Shown: piece by piece, positions 44,963-52,806 of the stretch | How positions within the stretch are numbered: the first letter of the stretch is position 1 | Layout: every line of letters begins with the position of its first letter | Assembly: GCF_007290395.2 (NCBI RefSeq) | Contig: NZ_CP041656.2 | Location: 6,853,501-6,917,500, forward strand | DNA: 64,000 nt | Source of the DNA: Bradyrhizobium cosmicum | GTDB lineage: Bacteria > Pseudomonadota > Alphaproteobacteria > Rhizobiales > Xanthobacteraceae | Direction: 5' to 3' | The notes under the pieces: model-generated | Database searches by the model: none | Seen by the model: only the letters and a program-made list of their open reading frames with translations | What the model was told of the DNA's origin: nothing | Made by a program: the position numbers and the translations under genes

Positions 44963-46213
44963 TCACGCAATCGCCCTGACGGGCTCTGATGGCGCCGACA
45001 TGCGCTCGATCCAGGCCTGGATGCGCTGCGGCGTGGAGATGCGGTCCCACTGGCGGTCGGGATAGTTGAAGTTCTCGGTGAACTCGTTCGCCAGTGCCGG
45101 ATTCTGGCTCATGGCGCCGATCAGCATGCCCAGCGCTTCCGTGGGCGGCTGCAGCATCACGTTGGTCCAGCGCGAGGCCGCCAGCACGCGATCCTGCCGC
45201 TTCAGATCGATTGTCTCGCAGAGGCGCGCATCGCACGCGTCGGCGTTGACGATCTCCTCTCCGAGCACGAAGGCTGCATAGGAGGCGACATTGGCGCCCT
45301 GGCCCATCATGGGATCGACGATGGCGTGGACGTCGCCGAGCGCGATGGCGCATTTGCCATCGTCGAATTCGACCATGGTGTTGCGCACCGTCGGGACTAC
45401 CCCGCCTTGCAGGAGATCCTGCGGCTGCGCCAGATCGAAGCGCGCGGTGTCGATGCGATCGTAGGTGGTCGGGTGGTGCTTCTCCAGCTTGCCGAGCAGC
45501 ACCTTCAGGAAGTGCTTCGGATTGTCATCGTAGCTGAGCGTCGCCAGCTCTTCCATGTCGCCGCCGGGCACGTTCTCCATCAGCAGGGCGTTGGCGATGC
45601 CACCGAAGGTAACGGTCGGGATCACGATCATTTCGCCATGGCCGGGCGAGACCGAGAGTGTGACGTTCATCGGATCCGGCTGCCGCACACCGGTGTAAAG
45701 CCCGACGCAGAGGCGCCGCTGCGGCTGCTGATAGGGCGAGTGCTCGGGACGATAGGTGAAGAGCTGGCCCAGCGGCCCCTTGCCGGTCGAGACGACCAGC
45801 AGGTCGAAGCGCGCGACCAGCGGACGGATGTCGCGCTCCTCGATGCGGCGGTATTCGATCTTGCCACCGCGCTTCGTAAAATCCTGCATCAGCGCGGGAA
45901 GATACAGCCGGTAGTCGACGGCACGACTTGCCTTCGAGAAGTCACCGCGAAAGCGCAGCGGCTGCGGAAAGTTGAAGACATGATCGTGGTAGTAGTAATG
46001 GTCCTTCGGATCGGTCCAGTGATTGACGCCGAGATAATCCTCGCGTGCAATGGTCACGTGGTGATGCGCGACGGTGTTGAGCAAGCGGATGTTGCGATAG
46101 TCCTCGGGCGGCCGGTCCGTGATGATGGTCGCGTCCACACCGTGCTTCTGCAGGTAGAGCGCGAGATGCAGACCGGCGATTCCGGCGCCGACAATTCCGA
46201 TGTTGCGTGCCAT
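44963..46213 (-). CDS. StyA-like FAD-dependent styrene/indole monooxygenase component
   Basis: This 416-residue group E flavoprotein monooxygenase begins with the FAD-binding GIVGAGIAGLHLALYLQKHGVD and continues with GDVHAIVDPMMGQGANVASYAAF near residues 285-306, typical of StyA. Such enzymes epoxidise styrene or hydroxylate indole with FADH2 from the neighbouring reductase. GGGGGAGACGAC precedes the ATG at 46213. It diverges from a LysR regulator across a strong palindrome. The natural substrate is unknown; no other styrene catabolic genes are nearby. Confidence 0.88.
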   Translation of the reverse strand: MARNIGIVGAGIAGLHLALYLQKHGVDATIITDRPPEDYRNIRLLNTVAHHHVTIAREDYLGVNHWTDPKDHYYYHDHVFNFPQPLRFRGDFSKASRAVDYRLYLPALMQDFTKRGGKIEYRRIEERDIRPLVARFDLLVVSTGKGPLGQLFTYRPEHSPYQQPQRRLCVGLYTGVRQPDPMNVTLSVSPGHGEMIVIPTVTFGGIANALLMENVPGGDMEELATLSYDDNPKHFLKVLLGKLEKHHPTTYDRIDTARFDLAQPQDLLQGGVVPTVRNTMVEFDDGKCAIALGDVHAIVDPMMGQGANVASYAAFVLGEEIVNADACDARLCETIDLKRQDRVLAASRWTNVMLQPPTEALGMLIGAMSQNPALANEFTENFNYPDRQWDRISTPQRIQAWIERMSAPSEPVRAIA

Positions 46214-46275
46214 GTCGTCTCCCCCTGTGATTGCTTGTTTTGAAGAAGCCTAATGGCTTGCCGTGTTGCGCACTA

Positions 46276-46319
46276 CGGAATAAGTGGGATATAATTTATT
46301 CCGGATCGGAATGAATTAT
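46276..46319. promoter_or_regulatory. LysR operator region: near-perfect 29-bp palindrome plus a third half-site
   Basis: Left arm ATAATTTATTCCG (46291-46303) and right arm CGGAATGAATTAT (46307-46319), separated by GAT, match in 12 of 13 positions. A further CGGAATAA half-site lies upstream at 46276-46283. The right arm reaches into the LysR start codon (46318-46320). A TATAAT at 46290-46295 overlaps the left arm. This fits LysR autoregulation together with control of the divergent oxygenase operon. Confidence 0.8.
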
Positions 46320-47247
46320 GGACCGGATCGATTGCCTGCGCGCTTTCGTTCGCACCCTCGAGGGTGGCAGCTTCTCGGCTGCAGCGAAGGAGCTCGGCAT
46401 CGGCCAGCCCGCGATCAGCAAGCGCATCGCGATGCTGGAGAGCGAATTCGGCACGCAGCTGTTCTTGCGCACGACGCGCACGCTGAAGCCGACGGCCGAG
46501 GCGCACCGCATCTACGATCTCGCGCGGCAGATCCTCGACAGTTTCGACATGGCGCGAGCGAGCGTCGATAAGGCCGCGCCTCGCCCGACCGGCACGCTGC
46601 GGATCGGTGTGCCGTCGTCGTTCGGGCGGCGCTACATGATGCCCGTGATCGCCGAGTACGTGCGGAATTATCCGGAGGTGCGGGTCGATATCCGCTTCAG
46701 CGAACGGTTCGTCAATCTGGTGGAAGAAGGCATCGAGCTTGCGCTGCGGATCGGAAACCTGGAGGCAAGCACGCTGGTCGCCCGCCGGCTTGGCACCGTG
46801 CAGCGTTATCTGGTCGCAACGCCGACCTATCTGCATGGCCGACCGCTGCCGCGCACGCCTGACGATCTCGGCTCGCACCAGTGCATCGTCTATTCCAGGA
46901 TGTCGCCGGCGCACCAATGGGCCTTCGAATCCGAGCATGGCCGTCACGTCGCGTCGATCAACGGCCCCATTCATGTCGACGACGCCGATGCGATGCAGGA
47001 GGCGACGATGCAGCATCTCGGCATCGCCATCCTGCCCGACTGGAATGCCGCGGACGGTCTTCGACGCGGCGAGCTCGAGCATGTGCTGCCGGACTACAGC
47101 ATCGCCGCGCTGCCCTTGCACGCGGTCTATCCGGAGACGCACTGGATGTCGCTGCGTGCGCGCAGCTTCCTGGATCTCCTGGTCGAGCGCGCCGGCCATT
47201 TTGCGTCGGCCTCGGCGCAGAGCCCCGTTGCGACCGCAGCCGGTTGA
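46318..47247 (+). CDS. LysR-family transcriptional regulator
   Basis: This 309-residue regulator has an N-terminal helix-turn-helix (RAFVRTLEGGSFSAAAKELGIGQPAISKRIAMLE in parts, residues 9-42) and a substrate domain with GTLRIGVPSSFGRRYMMPVI. It is divergent from the StyA-like operon with a 29-bp palindrome at its start codon, so it most likely controls that operon in response to the aromatic substrate. Confidence 0.92.
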   Translation: MDRIDCLRAFVRTLEGGSFSAAAKELGIGQPAISKRIAMLESEFGTQLFLRTTRTLKPTAEAHRIYDLARQILDSFDMARASVDKAAPRPTGTLRIGVPSSFGRRYMMPVIAEYVRNYPEVRVDIRFSERFVNLVEEGIELALRIGNLEASTLVARRLGTVQRYLVATPTYLHGRPLPRTPDDLGSHQCIVYSRMSPAHQWAFESEHGRHVASINGPIHVDDADAMQEATMQHLGIAILPDWNAADGLRRGELEHVLPDYSIAALPLHAVYPETHWMSLRARSFLDLLVERAGHFASASAQSPVATAAG

Positions 47248-47277
47248 CGCCGTCGCTGCCGTCATTAAATGACGTCC

Positions 47278-48300
47278 ATGAAAAAGATCGGATTTCTGTC
47301 CTTCGGACACTGGACGCCCTCGCCCCAGTCGCAGACCCGCTCGGCGGCGGACACGCTGCTGCAATCGATCGAGCTTGCGGTCGCGGCGGAGCAGTTAGGG
47401 GCCGACGGCGCCTATTTCCGGGTGCATCATTTCGCCCGCCAGCTCGCCTCTCCCTTCCCGCTGCTCGCGGCCGTCGGGGCGAGAACCAGCACGATCGAGA
47501 TCGGCACGGCCGTGATCGACATGCGCTACGAGAATCCGCTCTACATGGTGGAGGATGCAGGCAGCGCCGACCTCATCGCCGGCGGCCGGCTCCAGCTCGG
47601 CATCAGCCGCGGCTCGCCCGAGCAGGTGATCGACGGCTGGCGCTATTTCGGCTATCGCCCGGCCGAGGGCCAGAGCGACGCCGACATGGGCCGGCGCCAT
47701 GCGGAAGTGTTCCTCGACCTGCTGCGCGGCGAGGGTTTTGCGGAGCCGAATCCGCAGCCGATGTTTCCGAACCCACCGGGGCTGTTGCGCCTCGAGCCGC
47801 ATGCCGCGGGCTTGCGTGACCGGATCTGGTGGGGCGCCGGCTCGAACGCCACGGCGGTGTGGGCGGCAAAGCACGGCATGAATTTGCAGAGCTCGACGCT
47901 GAAGAACGACGAGACCGGCGAAGCCTTCCATGTGCAGCAGGCCGCCCAGATCCGCGCCTATCGCGCCGCCTGGAAGGAAGCGGGCCACAGCCGCGAGCCG
48001 CGCGTGTCCGTGAGCCGCAGCATCTTCGCGCTGATGAACGACCGCGACCGCGCCTATTTCGGTGGGGAGCGCGGCGGCGAAGACCAGATCGGCTTCATCG
48101 ATCCGCAGACGCGCGCAATCTTCGGCCGGAGTTATGCCGCCGAGCCGGATGCGCTGATCGCACAGCTGCGCCAGGACGAGGCGATCGCGGAGGCGGACAC
48201 GCTGCTGCTGACCATCCCGAACCAGCTCGGCGTCGACTATTGCGCGCATGCGATCGAGGCGATCCTGAAGCACGTCGCGCCGGCATTGGGGTGGCGGTGA
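47278..48300 (+). CDS. LLM-class flavin-dependent oxidoreductase
   Basis: This 340-residue luciferase-like TIM-barrel flavoprotein begins KKIGFLSFGHWTPSP. Other blocks are AAEQLGADGAYFRVHHFARQLASPFP, GTAVIDMRYENPLYMVEDAG, LQLGISRGSPEQVIDGW and IWWGAGSNATAVWAA. It uses reduced FMN in oxygenation of an unknown small molecule. The start at 47278 matches family N-termini; an ATG at 47269 is three codons longer. It follows the lysR gene closely and could be part of the same regulated pathway. Confidence 0.88.
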   Translation: MKKIGFLSFGHWTPSPQSQTRSAADTLLQSIELAVAAEQLGADGAYFRVHHFARQLASPFPLLAAVGARTSTIEIGTAVIDMRYENPLYMVEDAGSADLIAGGRLQLGISRGSPEQVIDGWRYFGYRPAEGQSDADMGRRHAEVFLDLLRGEGFAEPNPQPMFPNPPGLLRLEPHAAGLRDRIWWGAGSNATAVWAAKHGMNLQSSTLKNDETGEAFHVQQAAQIRAYRAAWKEAGHSREPRVSVSRSIFALMNDRDRAYFGGERGGEDQIGFIDPQTRAIFGRSYAAEPDALIAQLRQDEAIAEADTLLLTIPNQLGVDYCAHAIEAILKHVAPALGWR

Positions 48301-48397
48301 GCGCGCGACGCTGTACGACCTTTGGTCGTGATTGACTTCAGCTACCACCCTGTCCAATATTGTCTCCGGGGACGATTGGAATCGATTTGGGGCTGGA

Positions 48398-48859
48398 ATG
48401 CGCGGGTTGGTGGGAATCTTTGTCGTGGCCACGTTGCTTGCGGGGTGCGCATCGGGGCAGTTGGGTGACGCGGCTCTGACTGACAACGTCAAGTCAAATA
48501 CTGCACGCCTGGTGGTCTATCGCTCGTCAGCCCTGGGATTTGCGGTCATGCCCAATTACGCCGTCGATGGGCGCGTGATTGGCGGCAGCCAGGCCGCGGG
48601 GTTCGTCTCGTGCGACCTTCCTCCGGGCCGACACGAGGTCGCCGTCAACAATCTTCCTCTGAGTACCAATCTGTTCGGGCAAGGAAGCGAGAAGGTCAGC
48701 CTGGATCTGCGCGCCGGCAGCACCACCTATCTTTCCGCCCAGCCGCAGATGGGAATCGTGACGCCCGGCGCGATCACGCTGATCCAGGTCACCGAAGGCC
48801 AGGGCCGCGCCGACGTCGCCAGCTTGCGTCAGAGCAACGGCTCGTGCGGCAAGGCCTGA
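48398..48859 (+). CDS. Lipoprotein, DUF2846-like
   Basis: This 153-residue protein starts at 48398 with RGLVGIFVVATLLAGCASG, a lipobox (LLAGC) with lipidation at about residue 17. The remainder includes RLVVYRSSALGFAVMPNYAVDG and FVSCDLPPGRHEVAV, like DUF2846 lipoproteins of the periplasm. Its function is unknown. It lies 27 bp before the protease gene. Confidence 0.8.
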   Translation: MRGLVGIFVVATLLAGCASGQLGDAALTDNVKSNTARLVVYRSSALGFAVMPNYAVDGRVIGGSQAAGFVSCDLPPGRHEVAVNNLPLSTNLFGQGSEKVSLDLRAGSTTYLSAQPQMGIVTPGAITLIQVTEGQGRADVASLRQSNGSCGKA

Positions 48860-48886
48860 CCGGGCAGCTCCACCATCTATACGCGG

Positions 48887-49963
48887 ATGAAGCGGCTTGT
48901 CCTGAAAACGATCCTGCGTCTCGGCCGCTACGCCGTACTTCCGGCCGTCGTGCTGGCCTGCGTGATCCTGGCTGTTTGGCTGATGGCGATGGATCGCTAC
49001 ACGATCACCGCGTTGGTCACGGCACCGGTCGTGTTCTCGATCTTCTTGGGCGCATTGGCACTCGCGATCGGCCTTCTGCTCCTGCCCTCGCGCAAGCATC
49101 GGGATTTTGAGGCCGACGAGGCGACAGCTCCAGGCCTTTGGGCGATGTGGAAGGAGCTCGATCACAGCTTCGTCCGGTCGCGCCGCACCCTGCTGATCGA
49201 CACGGAGTTCAATGCCTCGATCGGCGAAGTGAGGCGATACGCCGGACTGTTCGGGCAACGGGTCACGATGACCGTCGGCCTGCCGATGCTCATGATCCTC
49301 GACGCGCGCGCGGTTCGCGCCGTCGTGGCCCATGAGGTGGCGCACGCCAGGCTTCGCCACACCTCGGGAAGCATCAACCTCGCGGATTTCATCGCGGCTT
49401 CGGAGAATGTCTTCCTCTACGCCAATCCGGAGTGGACCATCACGGGACGCATCGTGCGGGCTCTGCTCCATTCCATGCTCGAATGGCTCGAGAGGGAATA
49501 TCGGGCGCTATCGCGGGAGAACGAACTTCATGCCGATCTCGGCGCAGCCGATAAGGTTGGCCGCGCCGAAACGGCGCGTGCACTTGTGCTGGTCGAAGCT
49601 TGCAGAACACGTCTCATCGATCTCGTGTTCGCGCCTCTCGAGAAAGAGATGCTGGGTGCCATCCATGCGCCACGCCCGCCGTTCGAGCGGATCGTCAAGC
49701 AGCTCGCGGATATCTGGGCGCCGGAACCGATGGCTGCTGCTGCCGTCGCGGGTTTGAGCCGCGAGCATGATCCGGATTCGACCCACCCGCCTTTCGGCAA
49801 ACGGCTCGCCAATCTCGGATATACCGACATTCCCGAGATCGATGGGATTGAGATCTCAAGCATCGACCAGCTGCTCTCGCGCGATGCGGCCGCCGACCTC
49901 GCCGCACGTTTTGACAGGGAATGGCGGAAGAAGGCGCAGGACTGGGTCAGCATCGGCAGGTGA
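48887..49963 (+). CDS. M48-type zinc metalloprotease
   Basis: This 358-residue membrane protein has two N-terminal hydrophobic segments (about residues 15-35 and 43-66). The zinc site is HEVAH at residues 149-153, and a third ligand region lies in ENELHADLGAAD. The signature matches HtpX/Oma1-type M48 peptidases. The remainder is helical and cytosolic or periplasmic. The substrate is unknown, perhaps misfolded membrane proteins. It is probably co-transcribed with the upstream lipoprotein gene. Confidence 0.8.
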   Translation: MKRLVLKTILRLGRYAVLPAVVLACVILAVWLMAMDRYTITALVTAPVVFSIFLGALALAIGLLLLPSRKHRDFEADEATAPGLWAMWKELDHSFVRSRRTLLIDTEFNASIGEVRRYAGLFGQRVTMTVGLPMLMILDARAVRAVVAHEVAHARLRHTSGSINLADFIAASENVFLYANPEWTITGRIVRALLHSMLEWLEREYRALSRENELHADLGAADKVGRAETARALVLVEACRTRLIDLVFAPLEKEMLGAIHAPRPPFERIVKQLADIWAPEPMAAAAVAGLSREHDPDSTHPPFGKRLANLGYTDIPEIDGIEISSIDQLLSRDAAADLAARFDREWRKKAQDWVSIGR

Positions 49964-50017
49964 TATCTGCGAGACTGAGCAAACCGGTTCGGCGACGCGA
50001 GTCCCAGTTCGTGCGGA

Positions 50018-51580
50018 TTAAGTCGCGGCTTGGTAGTGCGTGAGCGCCTCCGGCTCTTGCTGCGGCACGACCACCGTCTGCGTCCTGATCTGGCTTCCGA
50101 TCACGAGTCCCGTCAGCGAGAGCATCAGCCCCAGCGCCGGCGGCGCGAACAGGGCTTCTTCCTGGAACAGGCCGTTGAGCAGCACGACCATGACGCCGAA
50201 GCCGGCGAGGCCCTGCGTCAGAAATCCTGAGGACGCGTAGAGGCGCCAGGCCTTGAGGGCCATCGCGAAATAGAAGCCGAGCGGCACGAGGGCGGCAATG
50301 CCCATCTGGTAGATCAGCACGCCGATCGCGCTTTCGACCGCGCCGTCGATCGTTCCGGCCGCCTGCGCCGCGCTCCAGTCGATCGAGAAATAGCCGTCCG
50401 ACAAATTGCCGCCGATGCCGAGACCGCGGCCGAACGGCTTTTCAAGAAAGCCGTTGAGGCCGCCCATCAGGCCGATGACGTGATAGTCGCCGATCTGCAA
50501 GCCGAGACGGATTGCGACGACCGCGAACACCATCAGCGCCAGCAGGCCGAGCACCAGCGTCACCACCGCGCCGAGGATGCGGGTCGAGATCCAGGCGGCG
50601 ACCACGAACACCACCGTGATGAGCGCGCCCTTGACGCTGCAGACGATGAGGAGCGGAAGCGCGGCGAGAGCCAGGAACGGACGCCCGACCGAAAACAGGA
50701 ACAGCCCGAAGAAGGCGATGCCGTAGCCGAAGCTGATCGCGCTCATGTTCGGCCCGTGGATACGCAGGATCTTCGACAGGCCGAAGCCTTCGAGCAGCGG
50801 CGTGTTGAGGAAGTCGAAGCTGAAGCGATCCTTGAGGTCGACGGGCACGTTTCCGGTGGCCCGCATCTGCGCTTCCCAGACGCCCGAATGGGTCGCCTTG
50901 AGCTCGTCGAAACCCCAGAACGTGTAGCCGTTGGTGAGGGCCAGCCAGACATCGCGGAACGCAAACTCGACATAACCACAGATGATGAGAATGACCGCGA
51001 GCGTCACCAGGAATGGCGTGGCGCGCACCTCGAAGGTCGCGGCGGTCAGCAGCGAGAGTTGAAACAGGAACAGCGGCAGCACGATGTTGCGCAAATAGAC
51101 CGATGCCGCCTGCCCGTTCTGGACGAAGCCGATCGCGAAATACAGCGCCACCACGGCGAGGGTGACGACACCCCAGCGCATGATCCTGATCACTTCTGCC
51201 GACTGATTGCGCTGGCCGAGCACGTAGAGACCGAACGTCGTCAGCCACATCACCGAGCAGACGAGGAAATTATAGCCCTTGATGAAATCCAGATCGGACG
51301 GGATCGACACCAGCGGCGACAAGATCGAGACGAACAGGTTCTGGAAAAACAGGACGAAGATCGCGACTGCCGGCGCGTAGGTCGGAACCGCCAGCACAAT
51401 GGCGATGGCGACGAGGACTTCGACGGTGAGGGACAGCACCGGGCTCGCCACGTGCAGAAGCGGAACGAAGCCGATCGTCGCAACTGCAATCAGAAGCGTC
51501 GGGACCAGATCGCGCAAAGGCGATGGCCCGGACATGCCGGCCTGCACGGTCCGATATCGCGGTGAAGTCCCGCCACTCAT
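50018..51580 (-). CDS. Polysaccharide polymerase/O-antigen ligase-like membrane protein
   Basis: This 520-residue multi-pass protein has about twelve hydrophobic segments and a long loop at about residues 215-260 (TFWGFDELKATHSGVWEAQ). This organisation matches Wzy/ExoQ-type polymerases of capsule and exopolysaccharide loci. The start at 51580 has AAAGGAC upstream. It lies downstream of the GH5 and Wzz-like genes on the same strand, and with them likely forms an exopolysaccharide operon. The sugar repeat unit is unknown. Confidence 0.8.
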   Translation of the reverse strand: MSGGTSPRYRTVQAGMSGPSPLRDLVPTLLIAVATIGFVPLLHVASPVLSLTVEVLVAIAIVLAVPTYAPAVAIFVLFFQNLFVSILSPLVSIPSDLDFIKGYNFLVCSVMWLTTFGLYVLGQRNQSAEVIRIMRWGVVTLAVVALYFAIGFVQNGQAASVYLRNIVLPLFLFQLSLLTAATFEVRATPFLVTLAVILIICGYVEFAFRDVWLALTNGYTFWGFDELKATHSGVWEAQMRATGNVPVDLKDRFSFDFLNTPLLEGFGLSKILRIHGPNMSAISFGYGIAFFGLFLFSVGRPFLALAALPLLIVCSVKGALITVVFVVAAWISTRILGAVVTLVLGLLALMVFAVVAIRLGLQIGDYHVIGLMGGLNGFLEKPFGRGLGIGGNLSDGYFSIDWSAAQAAGTIDGAVESAIGVLIYQMGIAALVPLGFYFAMALKAWRLYASSGFLTQGLAGFGVMVVLLNGLFQEEALFAPPALGLMLSLTGLVIGSQIRTQTVVVPQQEPEALTHYQAAT

Positions 51581-51658
51581 CACTCGTCCTTTGGCGTAGC
51601 GCGGAGGCCACGATAGCTACGGGATGTGTAAGGATTCGTTAACGATAGCGAACCGGCA

Positions 51659-52804
51659 TCATCGCTTGCCCGGCTTGCTCGCCCCGAGCAGCGCCCGCAT
51701 CACGCCGGGATCGGGCTTGCCGGTGCTGCTGTCGACGAGGCCGAATCCCTGCGCCAGCTCCCAATGCGTCCAGCCCCAGCAATGCTCCCGCGCAAAGGCG
51801 GTGACCGACGCGAGCCATCGCAGGCGGCTGTCGCGGGGCGCGCCGGCTTTCAGCACCCCGAACTCGTTGACGATGAGCGGCCGCGCAAACTTCTGCTGCC
51901 ATGCGACCGCGGGCTCGAGCCATTGATCGACGCTCGGCTTGTCCCTGGCAATGGCAATCGCAGTGTCGAGCATGCCGAGCGCCTTGGCCGCGCCCCTCGC
52001 CTGCAAGTCGTGGCGGAGCATCCGGACGGCGGGATCGCTCGCGCTGATCGGGTAGGGCAAATCGATGATGTCGTGCAGCGGATCCTGCGCATCCCAGTGG
52101 CCCTGATGGGTGAACACCATGGGATCGTAGAAATGGATGGCATAGACGACGTTCAGATCCGGCAACGGGCGAAATTGCGGAAGCGAGTCTGCGCGTTGCC
52201 AGTTGACCGGCCCGACAACCAGCGTGGTCGCGGGAAGCAATTGGCGAACGAAGGCGGCGAGCGATTCGACCTCCTCTTGCCACCTGTCAGCTTCGACATC
52301 GGGCTCATTGAGCAGCTCGGCGAAGACGCGGTCGGCGGGATAGGCCCGAATGATGTCGGCGAGGGCGCTCCACGCATCCTTCATCTCACGCAGCGCCGCG
52401 TCGGGATCGTCCTTGTGCAGGCGATTGAAGCGCTCGCCGGGATGCAGATCGACCGAGACGGAGTAGCCGAGCGCCGTGAGCTGCTTCAACGCCGTGTCGA
52501 GCGCGCGCAGCGTCTCGTCGCGTTCGGCCTTTGCGGCAAAGCGAAGCATCACGCGCTCCGCGGGTACCGGCAGCCGGACATGACTCATGCCCGCCTTGCG
52601 AAGCTGCAGCAGCAGTTCGCTACTGGGGGGCGCGGATCGTTCACCGTTGATCCAGCCGTCGGCATTGAAACCGCGCGACAAGGCGGCGAGCCTGTCGGGC
52701 GCGACGGTCTGCGGCACGGGCACGCAAGTGTCGGCCGATGCCGGCGGCACGGATATCGAAAACAATATCGCGGCAAGGAGCAGACGACCGCGCGAGGTCG
52801 TCAT
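51659..52804 (-). CDS. Glycoside hydrolase family 5-like secreted protein
   Basis: This 381-residue protein has a signal peptide (LLLAAILFSISVPPASA). The GH5/cellulase pattern is seen in FAELLNEPDVE with the acid/base Glu167 and in PLIVNEFGVL with the nucleophile Glu314. Other blocks are GYSVSVDLHPGERF and VVYAIHFYDPMVF. It may trim or degrade the exopolysaccharide made by this locus. It is 2 bp downstream of the Wzz-like gene. Confidence 0.88.
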   Translation of the reverse strand: MTTSRGRLLLAAILFSISVPPASADTCVPVPQTVAPDRLAALSRGFNADGWINGERSAPPSSELLLQLRKAGMSHVRLPVPAERVMLRFAAKAERDETLRALDTALKQLTALGYSVSVDLHPGERFNRLHKDDPDAALREMKDAWSALADIIRAYPADRVFAELLNEPDVEADRWQEEVESLAAFVRQLLPATTLVVGPVNWQRADSLPQFRPLPDLNVVYAIHFYDPMVFTHQGHWDAQDPLHDIIDLPYPISASDPAVRMLRHDLQARGAAKALGMLDTAIAIARDKPSVDQWLEPAVAWQQKFARPLIVNEFGVLKAGAPRDSRLRWLASVTAFAREHCWGWTHWELAQGFGLVDSSTGKPDPGVMRALLGASKPGKR

Positions 52805-52806
52805 CG

